Positions 22,869 through 32,939 of a DNA stretch of 64,000 nucleotides are shown here, in pieces. Positions within the stretch are counted from its first letter, which is position 1, and each line of letters begins with the position of its first letter. Below the pieces are notes generated by a model. The model made no database searches. It was given only the letters and a program-made list of their open reading frames with translations, and was not told where the DNA came from. The translations under genes and the position numbers were made by a program. Origin of the DNA: Melitaea cinxia (lineage: Eukaryota; Arthropoda; Insecta; Lepidoptera; Nymphalidae); NCBI RefSeq assembly GCF_905220565.1, contig NC_059421.1, positions 5,475,501-5,539,500 of the forward strand, given 5' to 3'.

Positions 22869-23163
22869 CCTATCGCAGTGCACTGCTGGACATAGGTCTC
22901 CACAAACTTGCACCAAAAATGGCGTGCACTCACGTGTTTTGCCCATAGTCATCACGCTGGGCAGGCAGGTTGGTGACCGCAGGGGCTTTGTCGCACCGAC
23001 AAAGCCGCCCTGCGCTGCTGCCCGTCCTCGGCTTGAGTATTTCAAAGCCCGCCATCGGTCGGCTTTATAAGATCCAAGGTGGTAACGTAACTGTGTCATC
23101 CCTTAGCCGCCTCATACGACATCCACGGCAAGAGAGGGGGTGGCTATATTCTTTACTGCCGTA
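22869..23163 (-). mobile_element. RTE-tailed non-autonomous element
   Basis: A nearly full-length minus copy: the tail complement GTGCACTGCTGGACATAGG is followed by CACGCTGGGCAGGCAGGTTG, and the far end is GAGGGGGTGGCTATATTCTT. A small duplication, TTTGTCGCACCGACAAAG, forms a short palindrome near 22987-23004. Confidence 0.8.
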
Positions 23164-23442
23164 GTCGAACAGATGGCTAATTGTCAAGTACATAAATATA
23201 ATTTCCACGTGACATTCCACTTGGAATATTGAATATATCTATTATATTTCACGTAGATACGTACAACATTATATTCATCATATGTCATATCTTTTTGGGT
23301 ATCTTCTAATACGTTATGAATTATTTACATTTTCGTATAGTCTGAGAGTCGTATTCAATAGTAATAAATGCTAAAAAGTTAGTAAAGGAGGTTATGTGAG
23401 AATCGGTAGTTCAATTAAATTACTAAAACAATAATAATTAGA

Positions 23443-23658
23443 GTAGATCGTTGGCATCGTTTGCAGTGACCCTGCTTTCTTGTTCGGGGTTCGGGGGCTT
23501 GATTCCCGGCTCGAGTCTGGGTGTAGTATATGTAATCATTTTATTTATGCGTATTTATCGAAAGAAAAATATTTAGCTATATCAGCCGACTGTTACCTAT
23601 AACACAAGCACCAAGTTGCTTAGCTTAAGAACAGACGACTGTGTGTGTATATTACAGA
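23443..23658 (+). mobile_element. SINE-B, diverged
   Basis: CGTTGGCATCGTTTGCAGTG head, GGGGGCTTGATTCCC box B region, and CGACTGTTACCTATAACAC with AGAACAGACGACTGTGTG at the 3' side. Confidence 0.75.
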
Positions 23659-23664
23659 TATTTA

Positions 23665-24260
23665 TTTATTTAAAAACAATTAATTATATACTTGCTTATT
23701 TTTAGAAGATTTATAATATTTTTGAAATCAAAATGCATTCAAAATTCATTTGAAGAGCTTTTTTCAAATGCATTTTGATGTTTCGCACAATGTATAACTT
23801 GAGTGTTTTTAAAAAAAAAGAACAAGCACCTTAAATAAGAAAAAATAAATAAGTCACCAAAATCTTAATACTAATCTCGCTAAGATTCAAATAAACAAAC
23901 AAACCAGTACATTCACCTCCATCATATTTTACTTGATTTTGTATTCTAAAATTTTCCTACGTTGACTCCTCGATGAATAAAAAGACATACAATTTAACTT
24001 TCCTCATATTAGCCTTAGCATGTAGCTCTTAGTCTATTACTTCCATAATATTACTGTTTTTCAGCATTCAATTGTTTTTTTACGTAACGTTAGTGAGGGC
24101 GGGCGAAAATTATTCATGAAAACGGGCTTAATATTTATTTATTTTACCTCTATTTCGAATTTACGTCGGTTTCTTTCTACAGTTTTCGAGATTTCATTGG
24201 AAAAAAAATCGGGTTAAGGTTAAACGAAAACAAAAAGTGATTCGCTCTATAAATGTAGAT
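23665..24260. other. No gene seen
   Basis: AT-rich. Two arms around 23725-23775 with AAATGCATT pair weakly. Confidence 0.4.
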
Positions 24261-24264
24261 CACA

Positions 24265-24395
24265 GCTTCTGGTTCTAAATTTGGAGTAGTCTGACTGGAG
24301 AAGGAGCTCAACCTTAAAGAAGAACACAGCCAAATAACAACTCTCTCACGTAGTATTGTGTTTCTGTGGTGAGTAAGGTGAGGAAGGTCCTAAAA
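24265..24395 (+). mobile_element. SINE-C 5' part
   Basis: TCTGACTGGAGAAGGAGCTC, ACACAGCCAAATAAC, TATTGTGTTTCTGTGGTGAG then TAAGGTGA, in the order of SINE-C. Confidence 0.6.
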
Positions 24396-24449
24396 AGTTT
24401 TTATTGTTGCAAAATAGCTTGGCCTAAATACCTTTAATTTTTTTTTTTT

Positions 24450-24836
24450 TGATATTTACAATTCACGTCTCGACTCCGTACGACAGATACGTGGACAATG
24501 ACGAAGAAACGGTCCACAAGCTTAAAGTCGTTCAACGAGGAAAGGAACGGGCTGTGCTTGGGGTTTCTCGCAAAGGTAGGATTAGAAATGAGACTATCCG
24601 CGAGAGAAAGAAAGTCACCGACATAGCCCACAGAATTAGCAAGTTGAAATGCCATTGGGTTGGTCACCTGTGTCCTTGGATCGATGGCCGTTGGATCAGA
24701 CGTGTCCTGGAGTGAAGACTACGTATAGATAAACGCAGAACTGAAAATCTATATAAGATTGCCGGTCCAGGCTAGACGAGGATTGCGGAAAACTTATGTC
24801 CAGCAGTGGACTGCGATAGGCTGAACTAAACTTACA
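24450..24836 (+). pseudogene. RTE-type LINE, C-terminal coding remnant and 3' end
   Basis: The last part of a retrotransposon reverse-transcriptase polyprotein. The frame reads KLKVVQRGKERAVLGVS, RIRNETIRERKKVTDIAHRI and KLKCHWVGHLCPWIDGRW followed by IRRVLE, which matches the conserved C-terminal block of RTE-clade LINEs as I know it (RAMLGV, RIRNEEIRRRTKVTDI, KLKWQWAGH, DGRW, VLEW). The tryptophan codon after VLE has become TGA and a further TAG follows, so it is dead. After the second stop the frame reads on to the tail CCAGCAGTGGACTGCGATAG. 5'-truncated; no reverse transcriptase catalytic region remains. Confidence 0.8.
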
Positions 24837-24990
24837 ATAAGTTTGTCGTAGCACAGAACACGAATGTTCGTATACTTTTGTAATTTATATACATTTGTAT
24901 TCTGAACCAAAAACCTCAGAAACCGCCTCAAGCTTCTATAATAGAAAAATAACAACTATTTGAAACATAAAAATCTTTTGACTTCGAGCA

Positions 24991-25075
24991 TAATTATATA
25001 TAATATTATAATTATATATTATAATTATATATTATAATTATATATTATAATTATATAATATAATATTATAATTAT
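24991..25075. repeat. 13-bp tandem repeat
   Basis: About four copies of AATTATATATTAT with ragged, self-complementary AT edges. Confidence 0.85.
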
Positions 25076-25357
25076 AAAAAAGTTTTTGTCTGAAAATTAT
25101 ACAGAAACCAGATTTAATTAATATTACAAACGAGTTTTTCATTGAGTTATTGTAGACCTGTAACAATTTTCAAGAATCAAATTACATTCTTTTGTAGGTT
25201 TTAAAGAAAAGTATAAAAGTTTATCTTTTTAGTTTTTTTATAGTATTATAGAATTAATACTAAATCATTTCAATATTTAATTTTAATAAGAATTGCGTAT
25301 AATTCTAATATTTACCTTAAGGTATAAGCTGTTTTACCTAATTTAATAATCGTTCTT

Positions 25358-25668
25358 ATGCCGTCGTGATGACGCGTTCACGCAACGGTCACAGCACTGG
25401 TGAGTGGCGAGTTCGATCCCCCGCACATGAAGAACAATTGTATTAGCCATACAGATGTTTGCCGTGGTCTTGGTGCTTGTGCAGTCCTTGGCCTCCCCAC
25501 TGCGCCTCGGAGAGCACTTTAAGCCGTCGTCGGTCCCAGTCATCATTATCTTGTAGGTACACTTGATAGCGATCGTTACTCATTGTAGGGAATATATCCG
25601 CTAATCCGCATTAGAGCAGCGTGGTAAATTAAGCTCTGATCCAGCAGTGGGATATTACAGGTTGAAGC
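25358..25668 (+). mobile_element. SINE-A with small deletion
   Basis: Head ATGACGCGTTCACGCAACGG, box B AGTTCGATCCCC, body, and tail CAGTGGGATATTACAGG. The segment CTCCTACATGGGG to CCTATGC, present in other copies, is missing. Confidence 0.88.
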
Positions 25669-25839
25669 GAGAGTGCGAAACGCTATGGCGCTACTGAATT
25701 AATTTACCTACATACTTAAACGGTTACACCTCATTTATAATTAATTATTCTGTCATTGCATTTCTAAGAAACGTGTCTTAAAGTATATTTATCACACTTT
25801 TCATAAACGAAAACAAACAGAAGAGTACAAGTTTTAACT

Positions 25840-26045
25840 GAAGTAGGGCACAGCAGGAATTTCCTGCTCAAAATATTGAGCAGCCCGACTGGGGTAGTAC
25901 CTCGACCTTACAGAAGACCACAGCTAAATAATAATGTTTTCAAGCAGTATTGTGTTCCTGTTGGTGAGTAAGGTGACCAGAGCTCCTGGGGGGATTGGGG
26001 ATTGGGTCGGCAACGCGCTTGCGATGCTTCTGATGTTGCAGGCAA
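25840..26045 (+). mobile_element. SINE-C
   Basis: GTAGGGCACAGCAGGAATTT, AGCAGCCCGACTGGGGTAG, TTTTCAAGCAGTATTGTGTT, GTCGGCAACGCGCTTGCGAT. The 3' terminal part is missing after GTTGCAGGC. Confidence 0.75.
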
Positions 26046-26244
26046 AAAAAAACAAATACTCAATAACATTATAAAGATAAAAATAACAGAGCCCTTGTCT
26101 ATGCGTTTGGACATTATCTGGCTCTCACGTCTAGTTGTAGTGAGTTCTTTATTATGATACTTTGAAACATATAATTGAATTTATGAAAAGTCTGTTTAGT
26201 CTTTCTTATATCTTGTTGTTTTAAAACCTACGAAAAATTTAAAA

Positions 26245-26509
26245 TTTATATTTAATATTATAAAGCTGAAGAGTTTGTTTGCTTGAACGCGCTAATCTCA
26301 AGAACGATAAAAGTCCGATTTTAAAAATTCTTGCAATGTTAGATGGCCCATTTATCAAGGAAGGCTAAGGATATATCATCTCACTAATACCAATAGGAGC
26401 GGAGCACTAATGAAGAATGATTCAAACTCCGGGTTTTTTCTTTTCGAGAGTTTCCCCAGCTAGCCCAAAGTAGCTATTCCACGAGGACGAAGTCGTGGGC
26501 AGAAGCAAG
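26245..26509 (+). mobile_element. Short Helitron with CAAG end
   Basis: 5' part TAATATTATAAAGCTGAAGA then GTTTGTTTGCTTGAACGC; 3' hairpin CCACGA-TCGTGG (about 26479-26498) followed by GCAGAAGCAAG before T. Worn version of the usual CTAG terminus. Confidence 0.7.
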
Positions 26510-26534
26510 TTGTTTATGCGGGATGTGATGTTTT

Positions 26535-26800
26535 TTAACCGACTTCAAAAAAAAGGAGGAGGTTACTCAATTCGACCGTATATATATATATATATATATA
26601 TATATTTTTATGTATGTTCGGAGATAACTTCTTCGTTTATGAACCGATTTGGATAATTCTTTGTTTGGCACCGACTTCAAAATTATAAAATATTTATTTA
26701 ATCATTTCTGATTAACTAAATCAAAATACGAATTACATTGTACTAAGTAAATTTATTTTTCACTTTTTAGTTTCGTTTTTGAAGTCGGTTTTTTTTTGTT
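26535..26800 (+). mobile_element. AACCGACTTC-family element, shortened
   Basis: AACCGACTTC at the left and GAAGTCGGTT at the right (about 26778-26787). It contains a TA microsatellite (26579-26606) where the T-rich part of other copies sits. Confidence 0.55.
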
Positions 26801-27444
26801 AAAAATTATTTTTATCAGCAGAGTTCATACCCTTATTCTCAGAACTCAATACAAGTTCACTGTCAATGAAAACATATAATTCAAAACACACATAAAAACT
26901 ACATATGCAATATGCAATGTTTTCTAGTACTGATTGAACTAAACTATTCGTGACAACAAAATAGTAGTACCACCAATAACTACACATCAATGAGATAGCG
27001 AAGCGCAACGATGTTAATTAAAATTGTTAATATTTCTTTTTTTATTGTTCCCTTTTCCTAGTTTCTCTATTTGGAATGGCTATAGTCATAAATTGAAGCA
27101 GTATAAAAGAATAAAAGGCTCGACATAAAAGAGGATTCTATGCATTGTAACCAATCCACTTTTAAAAGAATCATGGCGTATTTTCACAATAATTGATACT
27201 CGAATTTCATTAGTATTCTCAGCACATTCGTTTCTTAAGACTGTCGCAAAGTCTCAAGTTCTCTAAGAACGGGGCTTGAATTTATTTTAAAGTTTTGATT
27301 TACTGAGTCTATTGATTTTTTTTTCATGATTTTCCTTTTTTTCGATTGTGTTACAAAGTAATTCACTTTTTACAATCCAGTTTTCTATAAACTCTTAACT
27401 TAAGTCTTGACCTGACTGTGTCTTTTTACGTGTGTTTTTTTTTT

Positions 27445-27702
27445 AACATAACTAGGTCGGCAAGCAAGCGTACGGCTCACTTGATGATAAGCGATTACCC
27501 TAGCTTGTAGACGTCTGCAACACCAGAAGCATCATAAGCGCGTTGCCGACCCTATCCCCGTTTCTCCCCAGAAGCTCTGGTCACCTTACCCACAAACAAG
27601 AACACAACACTGCTTGAAAAAAGATTTTATTTAGCTTTGATCTTCTGTAAGGTCGGGGTACTACCCCAGTCGGGCTGTTCCATATTTTGAGCAGGAATGT
27701 GT
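27445..27702 (-). mobile_element. SINE-C, nearly full
   Basis: In reverse: AGGTCGGCAAGCAAGCGTAC at the left edge, GCAACACCAGAAGCATC, CAAGAACACAACACTGCTTG, CCCAGTCGGGCTGTTCC, GAGCAGGAATGTG. Confidence 0.8.
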
Positions 27703-27915
27703 TTTATATTCCTCATAACTTTTTAGTTGGTGTACTGTTGGTGTAATCAATAGCTAGTGCTTACCGCATTATCCATTTAAATTTGATTGATATCTGACGA
27801 ATAGTTTTTTGAGTTATCCGTAAAAATGCGCATTTAATTGACAATTTTTTCGACAATATAGTTTAATGTATGTATTTTGAAGTCAGTTTTTATTCGTTTG
27901 CGAGCAAACACACTA
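27703..27915 (+). mobile_element. AACCGACTTC-family 3' part
   Basis: One module (AACTTTTTAGTTGGTGTAC to AATATAGTTTAATGTATG) followed by GAAGTCAGTTTTTATTCGTT and TGCGAGCAAACACA, as at 3085-3118. Confidence 0.55.
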
Positions 27916-27919
27916 TTCC

Positions 27920-28790
27920 CTTTTTTTAGAATTTGTTGCTTATTCCGTAAGAATAAAATTCTGAATAATCTTACTACGTTAAAAACTTACGGAAACCCGT
28001 TACGTAGGACTCGGTCTAACTCCCTTACTTTAATTGTTATCTACTACTATAGTGACAATGAAAACACAACTCAACTAGGCCTACATAGCCGTGAGAGAGG
28101 GATAAGGGTGAAAGAGATATAAATTTAAATAGTTCCTGCAATTTAATTCTATTTGAAATATTGCAAAGTGTTATTCAAACGCTAACACCGTTATCATCTA
28201 ACATATTAATCTTTCTGACAGACGCTACCTACTTTGAGTAGGGTCTGATAAAGCGTTGTTACTAGGTGCCCAGAGACTTGAACAAATAGACTTTGGGTAT
28301 TAAAATGTCAAAACTGTATTACATAATGTAAAATTACTGTAGTAATTAGTTGTGTGATTCCATCTAAATTTAACAAAAACCAACATAATATAAATGGGCT
28401 TATTTAGTGATTTAGATGTTTTGATGAGTATGAGAGATTTATTTAAAATTTAGAAAAAGCTGAGACAAAAAAAAGAAATCAGATTCGAAGTATTCGATGT
28501 GTATTAAACAATTTTTTTTTTGTTTTGTTTTACGAGATACAAAATGTGCTACTGTTAAAAGAAGCATTACATGACTTGATTTAGTTAGATAAAAATACAT
28601 CATAATTGTATTTAAATGTGTACGTATATTCTTAGTTACCTAAGTTTTATTTTTAATAAGCTTTGTCGTTCTGTCTCGGATGTCGTTGGATGTCTCTTTT
28701 TTCCCAGATAAAATATCTTATTCTATATTTTTAAGGTCAGTCAGTGAAAGATTTATATTTTTAGTACATGTTTCATTTACTTATTATAAT
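27920..28790. other. No gene seen
   Basis: Frames 27877-28122 and 28680-28880 run into repeats and lack family resemblance. Confidence 0.45.
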
Positions 28791-28799
28791 TTGAACAGA

Positions 28800-28990
28800 C
28801 AGAAAAAACTGCCTGAGGTATGGCATATCAGGAGATATCCTGCTCAAAATCGGGAGCAGCCAAACTGGGGAAGTAACTAGTAATACTACTTTCAAGCATT
28901 GTGGATTTTCCTGTGGTGAGTAAGGTGACCAGAGCATATTAGATAGGGAAACTGGAGGTGGGGTCGGCAAGTTGCTAGCGATGCTTCTGC
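28800..28990 (+). mobile_element. SINE-C, fused to a LINE tail
   Basis: AGGAGATATCCTGCTCAAAA, GGAGCAGCCAAACTGGGGAAG, TGTGGTGAGTAAGGTGACC, GGGGTCGGCAAGTTGC. Instead of the SINE 3' end, the sequence passes into a LINE tail near 28995-29010. Confidence 0.65.
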
Positions 28991-29140
28991 TTCTGCTGTT
29001 TTGCAGGTGTCAGGGAAGAGATCGCTTTTTAGCGATAAGGCCGTCCTTTGTACCAAATGAATATATTGCTAATATTTTTCTTTCTTTGCTATGTATTATT
29101 TCTGTTTTTGGTGTACAATAAAGTGTTTTATTATTATTAT
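28991..29140 (+). mobile_element. LINE 3' tail, part of a chimera
   Basis: GGGAAGAGATCGCT-TTTT-AGCGATAAGGCCG, then GTGTACAATAAAGTG and a (TTA)n tail. Confidence 0.7.
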
Positions 29141-29149
29141 TAATCGCTT

Positions 29150-29620
29150 ATCGTTAGGATGGTCCCTACGCTTGTTTGTCGACCTAATTGTATAAAAAAA
29201 AATTATTACTGTCCCTTTAAATTACTATAAACAACAGTTACATAATATCTATAAAAGATAAATCTCATATTTCGAATTTCTGTGGCACTATTTTTAAAAC
29301 TGTACACTCCAAGTAAAGTTTTAGTGTATCTGTAAAAGTTTTGACAGTGTTCACAACCAAAGAGAACTGGAGAACTTTTAAGATATGAATTATCAAGAAT
29401 GTATCGAAACAGATATGCTTGAAAGAATAATTTTGAAGTTTCTAGCTGATTTTCAATATTTCCTTCAACATTCAAAGAAAGTCTTTATTACCTATTGGGC
29501 TGTACTCAAAAGAAAAGCAATAGGAAGAAAATAAACAAATAATGCTTCGCTTACTTTTTCATTTTATTTATTTATTTAATCCGATAGTAACAACTCCATC
29601 GGTACAGAGCAATAAATGTA
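29150..29620. other. No gene seen
   Basis: An 89-codon minus frame (29206-29475) has an ATG but no recognisable motif. Likely chance. Confidence 0.4.
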
Positions 29621-29624
29621 AATC

Positions 29625-30080
29625 CATATTTAATATATGTAAATACAAAAGTAATCATGCCAAAACTACTGAATCGATTTAAATGAAATTTGGTACACAG
29701 ATTTTGGAAATTTGCTACTTCTTAATGCGAACAGGGGTGTGATGGATTGAAAGGCGGGGTGAAAAGTTGTATGTAAGTATCGTCATTTTTAGAGCTAGAA
29801 GCTTGAAACTTATTTTTTAGGCTGTTCTTTCGATATTAAAACATATGACATTCAAAGTTTGTAAAAGTTTTACCGTCAAGGGTGTAAAATAACTATAGGG
29901 AATAGAGAATGAAAGTTTGTATGGAAATACGAAAGGCTTATATTAATGTTTTATAAGTTTGCGACAAGAGACAAAATATTAGAGCTATTCTGATGTCCAA
30001 AATACACCATAAGACATATCCAAAAAAAAATGCCGTCAAAAGTCACTATTCTACGCGGAAGAACTCGCGGGAACAGCTAG
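29625..30080 (+). mobile_element. Short Helitron (about 455 bp)
   Basis: Contains CTACTGAATCGATTTAAATG and AAATTTGGTACACAGAT, typical internal sequence of this Helitron type, and ends CTACGCGGAAGAACTCGCGG then GAACAGCTAG before T. The 5' limit is approximate. Confidence 0.7.
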
Positions 30081-30100
30081 TACAAAATAAATAATGCATT

Positions 30101-30439
30101 GCGTGCTGTGTGGCTACGGCACAAAAAAGAATATAGCCACCCCCTTTCTTCCCGTGGGTGTCGTAAGAGGCGACTAAGGGATAACAAAGTTCCACTACCA
30201 CCTTGGAACTTAAGAAGCCGACCGATGGCGGGATAACCATCTAACCGCTGGCTTTGAAACAACAGGCCGAAGACGGGCAGCAGCGTCTTAGGTGCGAAAA
30301 AGCCAGCCCTGCGGTCACCAACCCGCCTGCCCAGCGTGGTGACTATGGGCAACACACATGAGTTCACGCATTTTTGGCGCGAACTTTCGGAGGCCTATGT
30401 CCAGCAGTGGACTGCAATAGGCTGGAATGATGATGAATG
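30101..30439 (+). mobile_element. RTE-tailed non-autonomous element, reference copy
   Basis: About 340 bp: GCGTGCTGTGTGGCTACGGC, a GAATATAGCCACCCCC block, GGTGTCGTAAGAGGCGACTA, AAGCCGACCGATGGCGGGAT, CTGCGGTCACCAACCCGCC and GTGGTGACTATGGGCAA, then the tail GAGGCCTATGTCCAGCAGTG followed by a GATGATGA run. The tail is that of the RTE remnant at 24450-24836. No tRNA-like promoter boxes were seen, so it may derive from the two ends of an RTE element rather than from a tRNA. Seven further copies or pieces lie in the window. Confidence 0.82.
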
Positions 30440-30444
30440 ATGTA

Positions 30445-31320
30445 TGGAATTACAAATTAAATTAATAATTTGTTCAAATAGTATCAAATACAAAATTGTT
30501 CTTGTTTCTTATATGTTGTTAACCATTGCACTATATGCATATGAGCGTTTTAAAATTTGTACCCGTTTTAGTTTTTTTATTTATTTAATTTTTAATTGAA
30601 AACTACGTATTCCGCTATAAAACCAACTGTAGAAGTCTTAGGCTCTTAATATCAAGTTATGACTTTTATGGAACACAAATAATTAATATTATTTAATTAT
30701 TAACAAGAGAAGCCAAGCCGATCACCTAGATTTTCACAAATTATACGATTAAATATAGAAAAATATCCAAAATATTAATAGATTTTCAAATCGACAACAA
30801 ACATTTTATACCGTTTTTTACAATGCTGACACATTTTAGAAATTAAAATAATTTTTAATGTTATTGTTTTTTTATTCGATGATAGTTTAAAAATAAGCAA
30901 CAATTTTAAAAAGTTTTTGTTTGAAACCTAGTCATTTCGTACTTTGAGATATAACAAAATTGGAAAAGTAAAATGTAAGGAAAAATTACCTAAATCTATA
31001 GTGCGTTACCTTAACACCCGTTTATTATAACAATCACTAACTTAACACCTTTATGGGTGGCAATAAAGGAAATCGAACCTACTTCCCTTCTTAATGGCCT
31101 TTATTTGAAGGGTACGAACATATTTTACCGTGTTACGACTATGTTTTATTAGGTCGGTATTACGAGTTTTGATTTAGTAGGGAATGTATTGTGGGATTAT
31201 TATTCTTAATAAATATTACTAAAGGCCTCTGTAGCCACGTGTCTGTAATATTAATGAGCGCGGGTTTCACGCTGATACATTTTTGAAGTAAAACTTGTTT
31301 AGACGCATGAGGGTAAAATT
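30445..31320. other. No gene seen
   Basis: AT-rich. Around 31060-31145 a minus-strand GTAGGTTCGATTTCC resembles a box B, hinting at another worn SINE. Confidence 0.4.
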
Positions 31321-31326
31321 TTTACG

Positions 31327-31382
31327 GATGAAACGGCAACGTTTCGATGAAACGGCAACGTTTCGATGAAACGGCAACGTTT
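31327..31382. repeat. 19-bp tandem repeat of palindromic units
   Basis: Three copies of GATGAAACGGCAACGTTTC. Each unit contains GAAACG-GCAA-CGTTTC, a 6-bp stem with a 4-base loop. The third unit ends in T-rich sequence. Confidence 0.95.
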
Positions 31383-31397
31383 TTGCCGATGCCGATT

Positions 31398-31612
31398 TAG
31401 CCTAATACAGTCCACTACTGGACATAGGCCTCCATAATTTCGTGCCAAAATTGGTGTGAATTCATGTGTTTTGTCCATAGTCACCACGCTGGGCGGGTTG
31501 GTGACCGCAGGGCTGGCTTTGTCGCACCGAAGACGCTGCTGCCCGTCTTCGCCCTGTGTATTTCTAAGCCAGCAGTTGGATGGTTATCCCGCCATCGATC
31601 GGTTTTCTAAAG
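31398..31612 (-). mobile_element. RTE-tailed non-autonomous element, truncated
   Basis: TACAGTCCACTACTGGACAT and CACCACGCTGGGCGGGTTGG, then to GGTTATCCCGCCATCGATCG. Confidence 0.75.
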
Positions 31613-31707
31613 CTTTAGATTTGTATAAATATAAACGAGACTTAAAAATTAGTTTGCCAAAGAAGTTTCACTTCTGACATGTGTACTTTGTACGCACGCA
31701 CTTTTTC

Positions 31708-31775
31708 TAGATAATAAAAGTGGCAAACAAGCGTACGGTTCGCCTCATAGTAAGCGGATACTGTTCTAACCTAAC
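31708..31775 (-). mobile_element. SINE-C end fragment
   Basis: AAGTGGCAAACAAGCGTACG then GTTCGCCTCATAGTAAGCGG, the complement of the SINE-C 3' end. Confidence 0.5.
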
Positions 31776-32147
31776 TTACAACAAACTAATTTTTTTGTCT
31801 AAAATCAGGCCGAAATAATTACCCTTGTTGCGGACATAATTAATAATGATTAAATGTTACGAAACCAAACGTTCGTTATAAGCCTACACAAACTATTTGT
31901 GAGTGCGGATTTAATTTGATTTATACCTAAGTTTACTGCATTAGGCCGTTTTTAGTTACAAGTATTTATTTGTATTATAATCATGCTATTAATAATTATA
32001 TTGTCATTGATTTTGATTTGTCATAGGCATGTAAATATTGAAAATAATTATGTGACATGATATACACAATTCCGTTCTTAAATACAAAACGACCAAATTC
32101 CAAAAAAAAAAATTAAAATCAAATTAATAATTATAAACACTTCACAC

Positions 32148-32378
32148 TCACTGGCCCCCACTAGGATCTTCTCTTGTGCTGGGATCTGGAAACAAACACA
32201 ATACACAAACACAAACGCCCAGACCAGAAATATCTATATGGTTCATACAAATATCTATCGTGAGTGGGGATCGAACCTGCGATCGCCAGAGCAACAGCCA
32301 GCAGCACAGCAGCGCTGCAGCTATTTTCTCAGTTGCGACACAAGTCTCAATCAAATTTTCAACGACAGGGAGCCACAT
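32148..32378 (-). mobile_element. tRNA-derived SINE, relative of SINE-A with different 3' half
   Basis: Minus orientation has CTGTTGCTCTGGCGATCGCA then GGTTCGATCCCCACTC (box B), ATATGAACCATA-type middle, and the 3' half TGGGCGTTTGTGTTTGTGTA with CAGATCCCAGCACAAG. Pieces of the same family occur at 17195-17265 and 37905-38048. The short frames here are by-products. Confidence 0.7.
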
Positions 32379-32379
32379 T

Positions 32380-32740
32380 CCAAAATAGTGCCGTTAAATA
32401 TTATATAAAAGAAGTAAAACGTTTTGTGCGAAAGCCTTTCAAAAGTGGCTGTTCTATTTGTTATTAATCAAGAGAGCCATGTTGCCGTTTTGTATAGAAT
32501 TATATGTTTTTTTTTTAAGTTAATTATTGTTTAATAAACACAATACATGTTTTTTTTAATAAATAATTTAACATGACTTTTTGTTGTTGAAAGTGGAAAT
32601 ATTTGATTTAACTTTTGTTAAACTAAAGACATTTTAGTTTATTATTTACAGATTAAGTCGTTGGCGCAAATCGTCGATGGTCGTCTTGTAAAAAATACAT
32701 TATTTTGTTTGCGGTCGTTTTACATTCGAGGAGTGAAATA
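32380..32740. other. No gene seen
   Basis: AT-rich, T-rich runs. Confidence 0.5.
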
Positions 32741-32742
32741 TT

Positions 32743-32936
32743 ACATAGTATAAAACAAAGTCGCTTCCCGCTGTCTGTATGCTTAGATCTTTAAAACCAC
32801 GCTACGGATTTTGATGCGGTTTTCTTTAGTAAACAGAGTGATTCCAGAAGAAGGTTTATATCTATAATACATGCTTAATATAGTAAAGAAACACTGATAG
32901 TTTTTGCAACCGTGCGAAGTCGGAGCGGGTAACTAG
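32743..32936 (+). mobile_element. Short Helitron
   Basis: ATAGTATAAAACAAAGTCGC at the 5' side and CCGTGCGAAGTCGGAGCGGG then TAACTAG before T at the 3' side. Confidence 0.7.
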
Positions 32937-32939
32937 TAT

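Noticed and set aside
31327..31382. CRISPR-like repeats
   Set aside because: Units are directly adjacent without spacers, and the genome is that of an insect.
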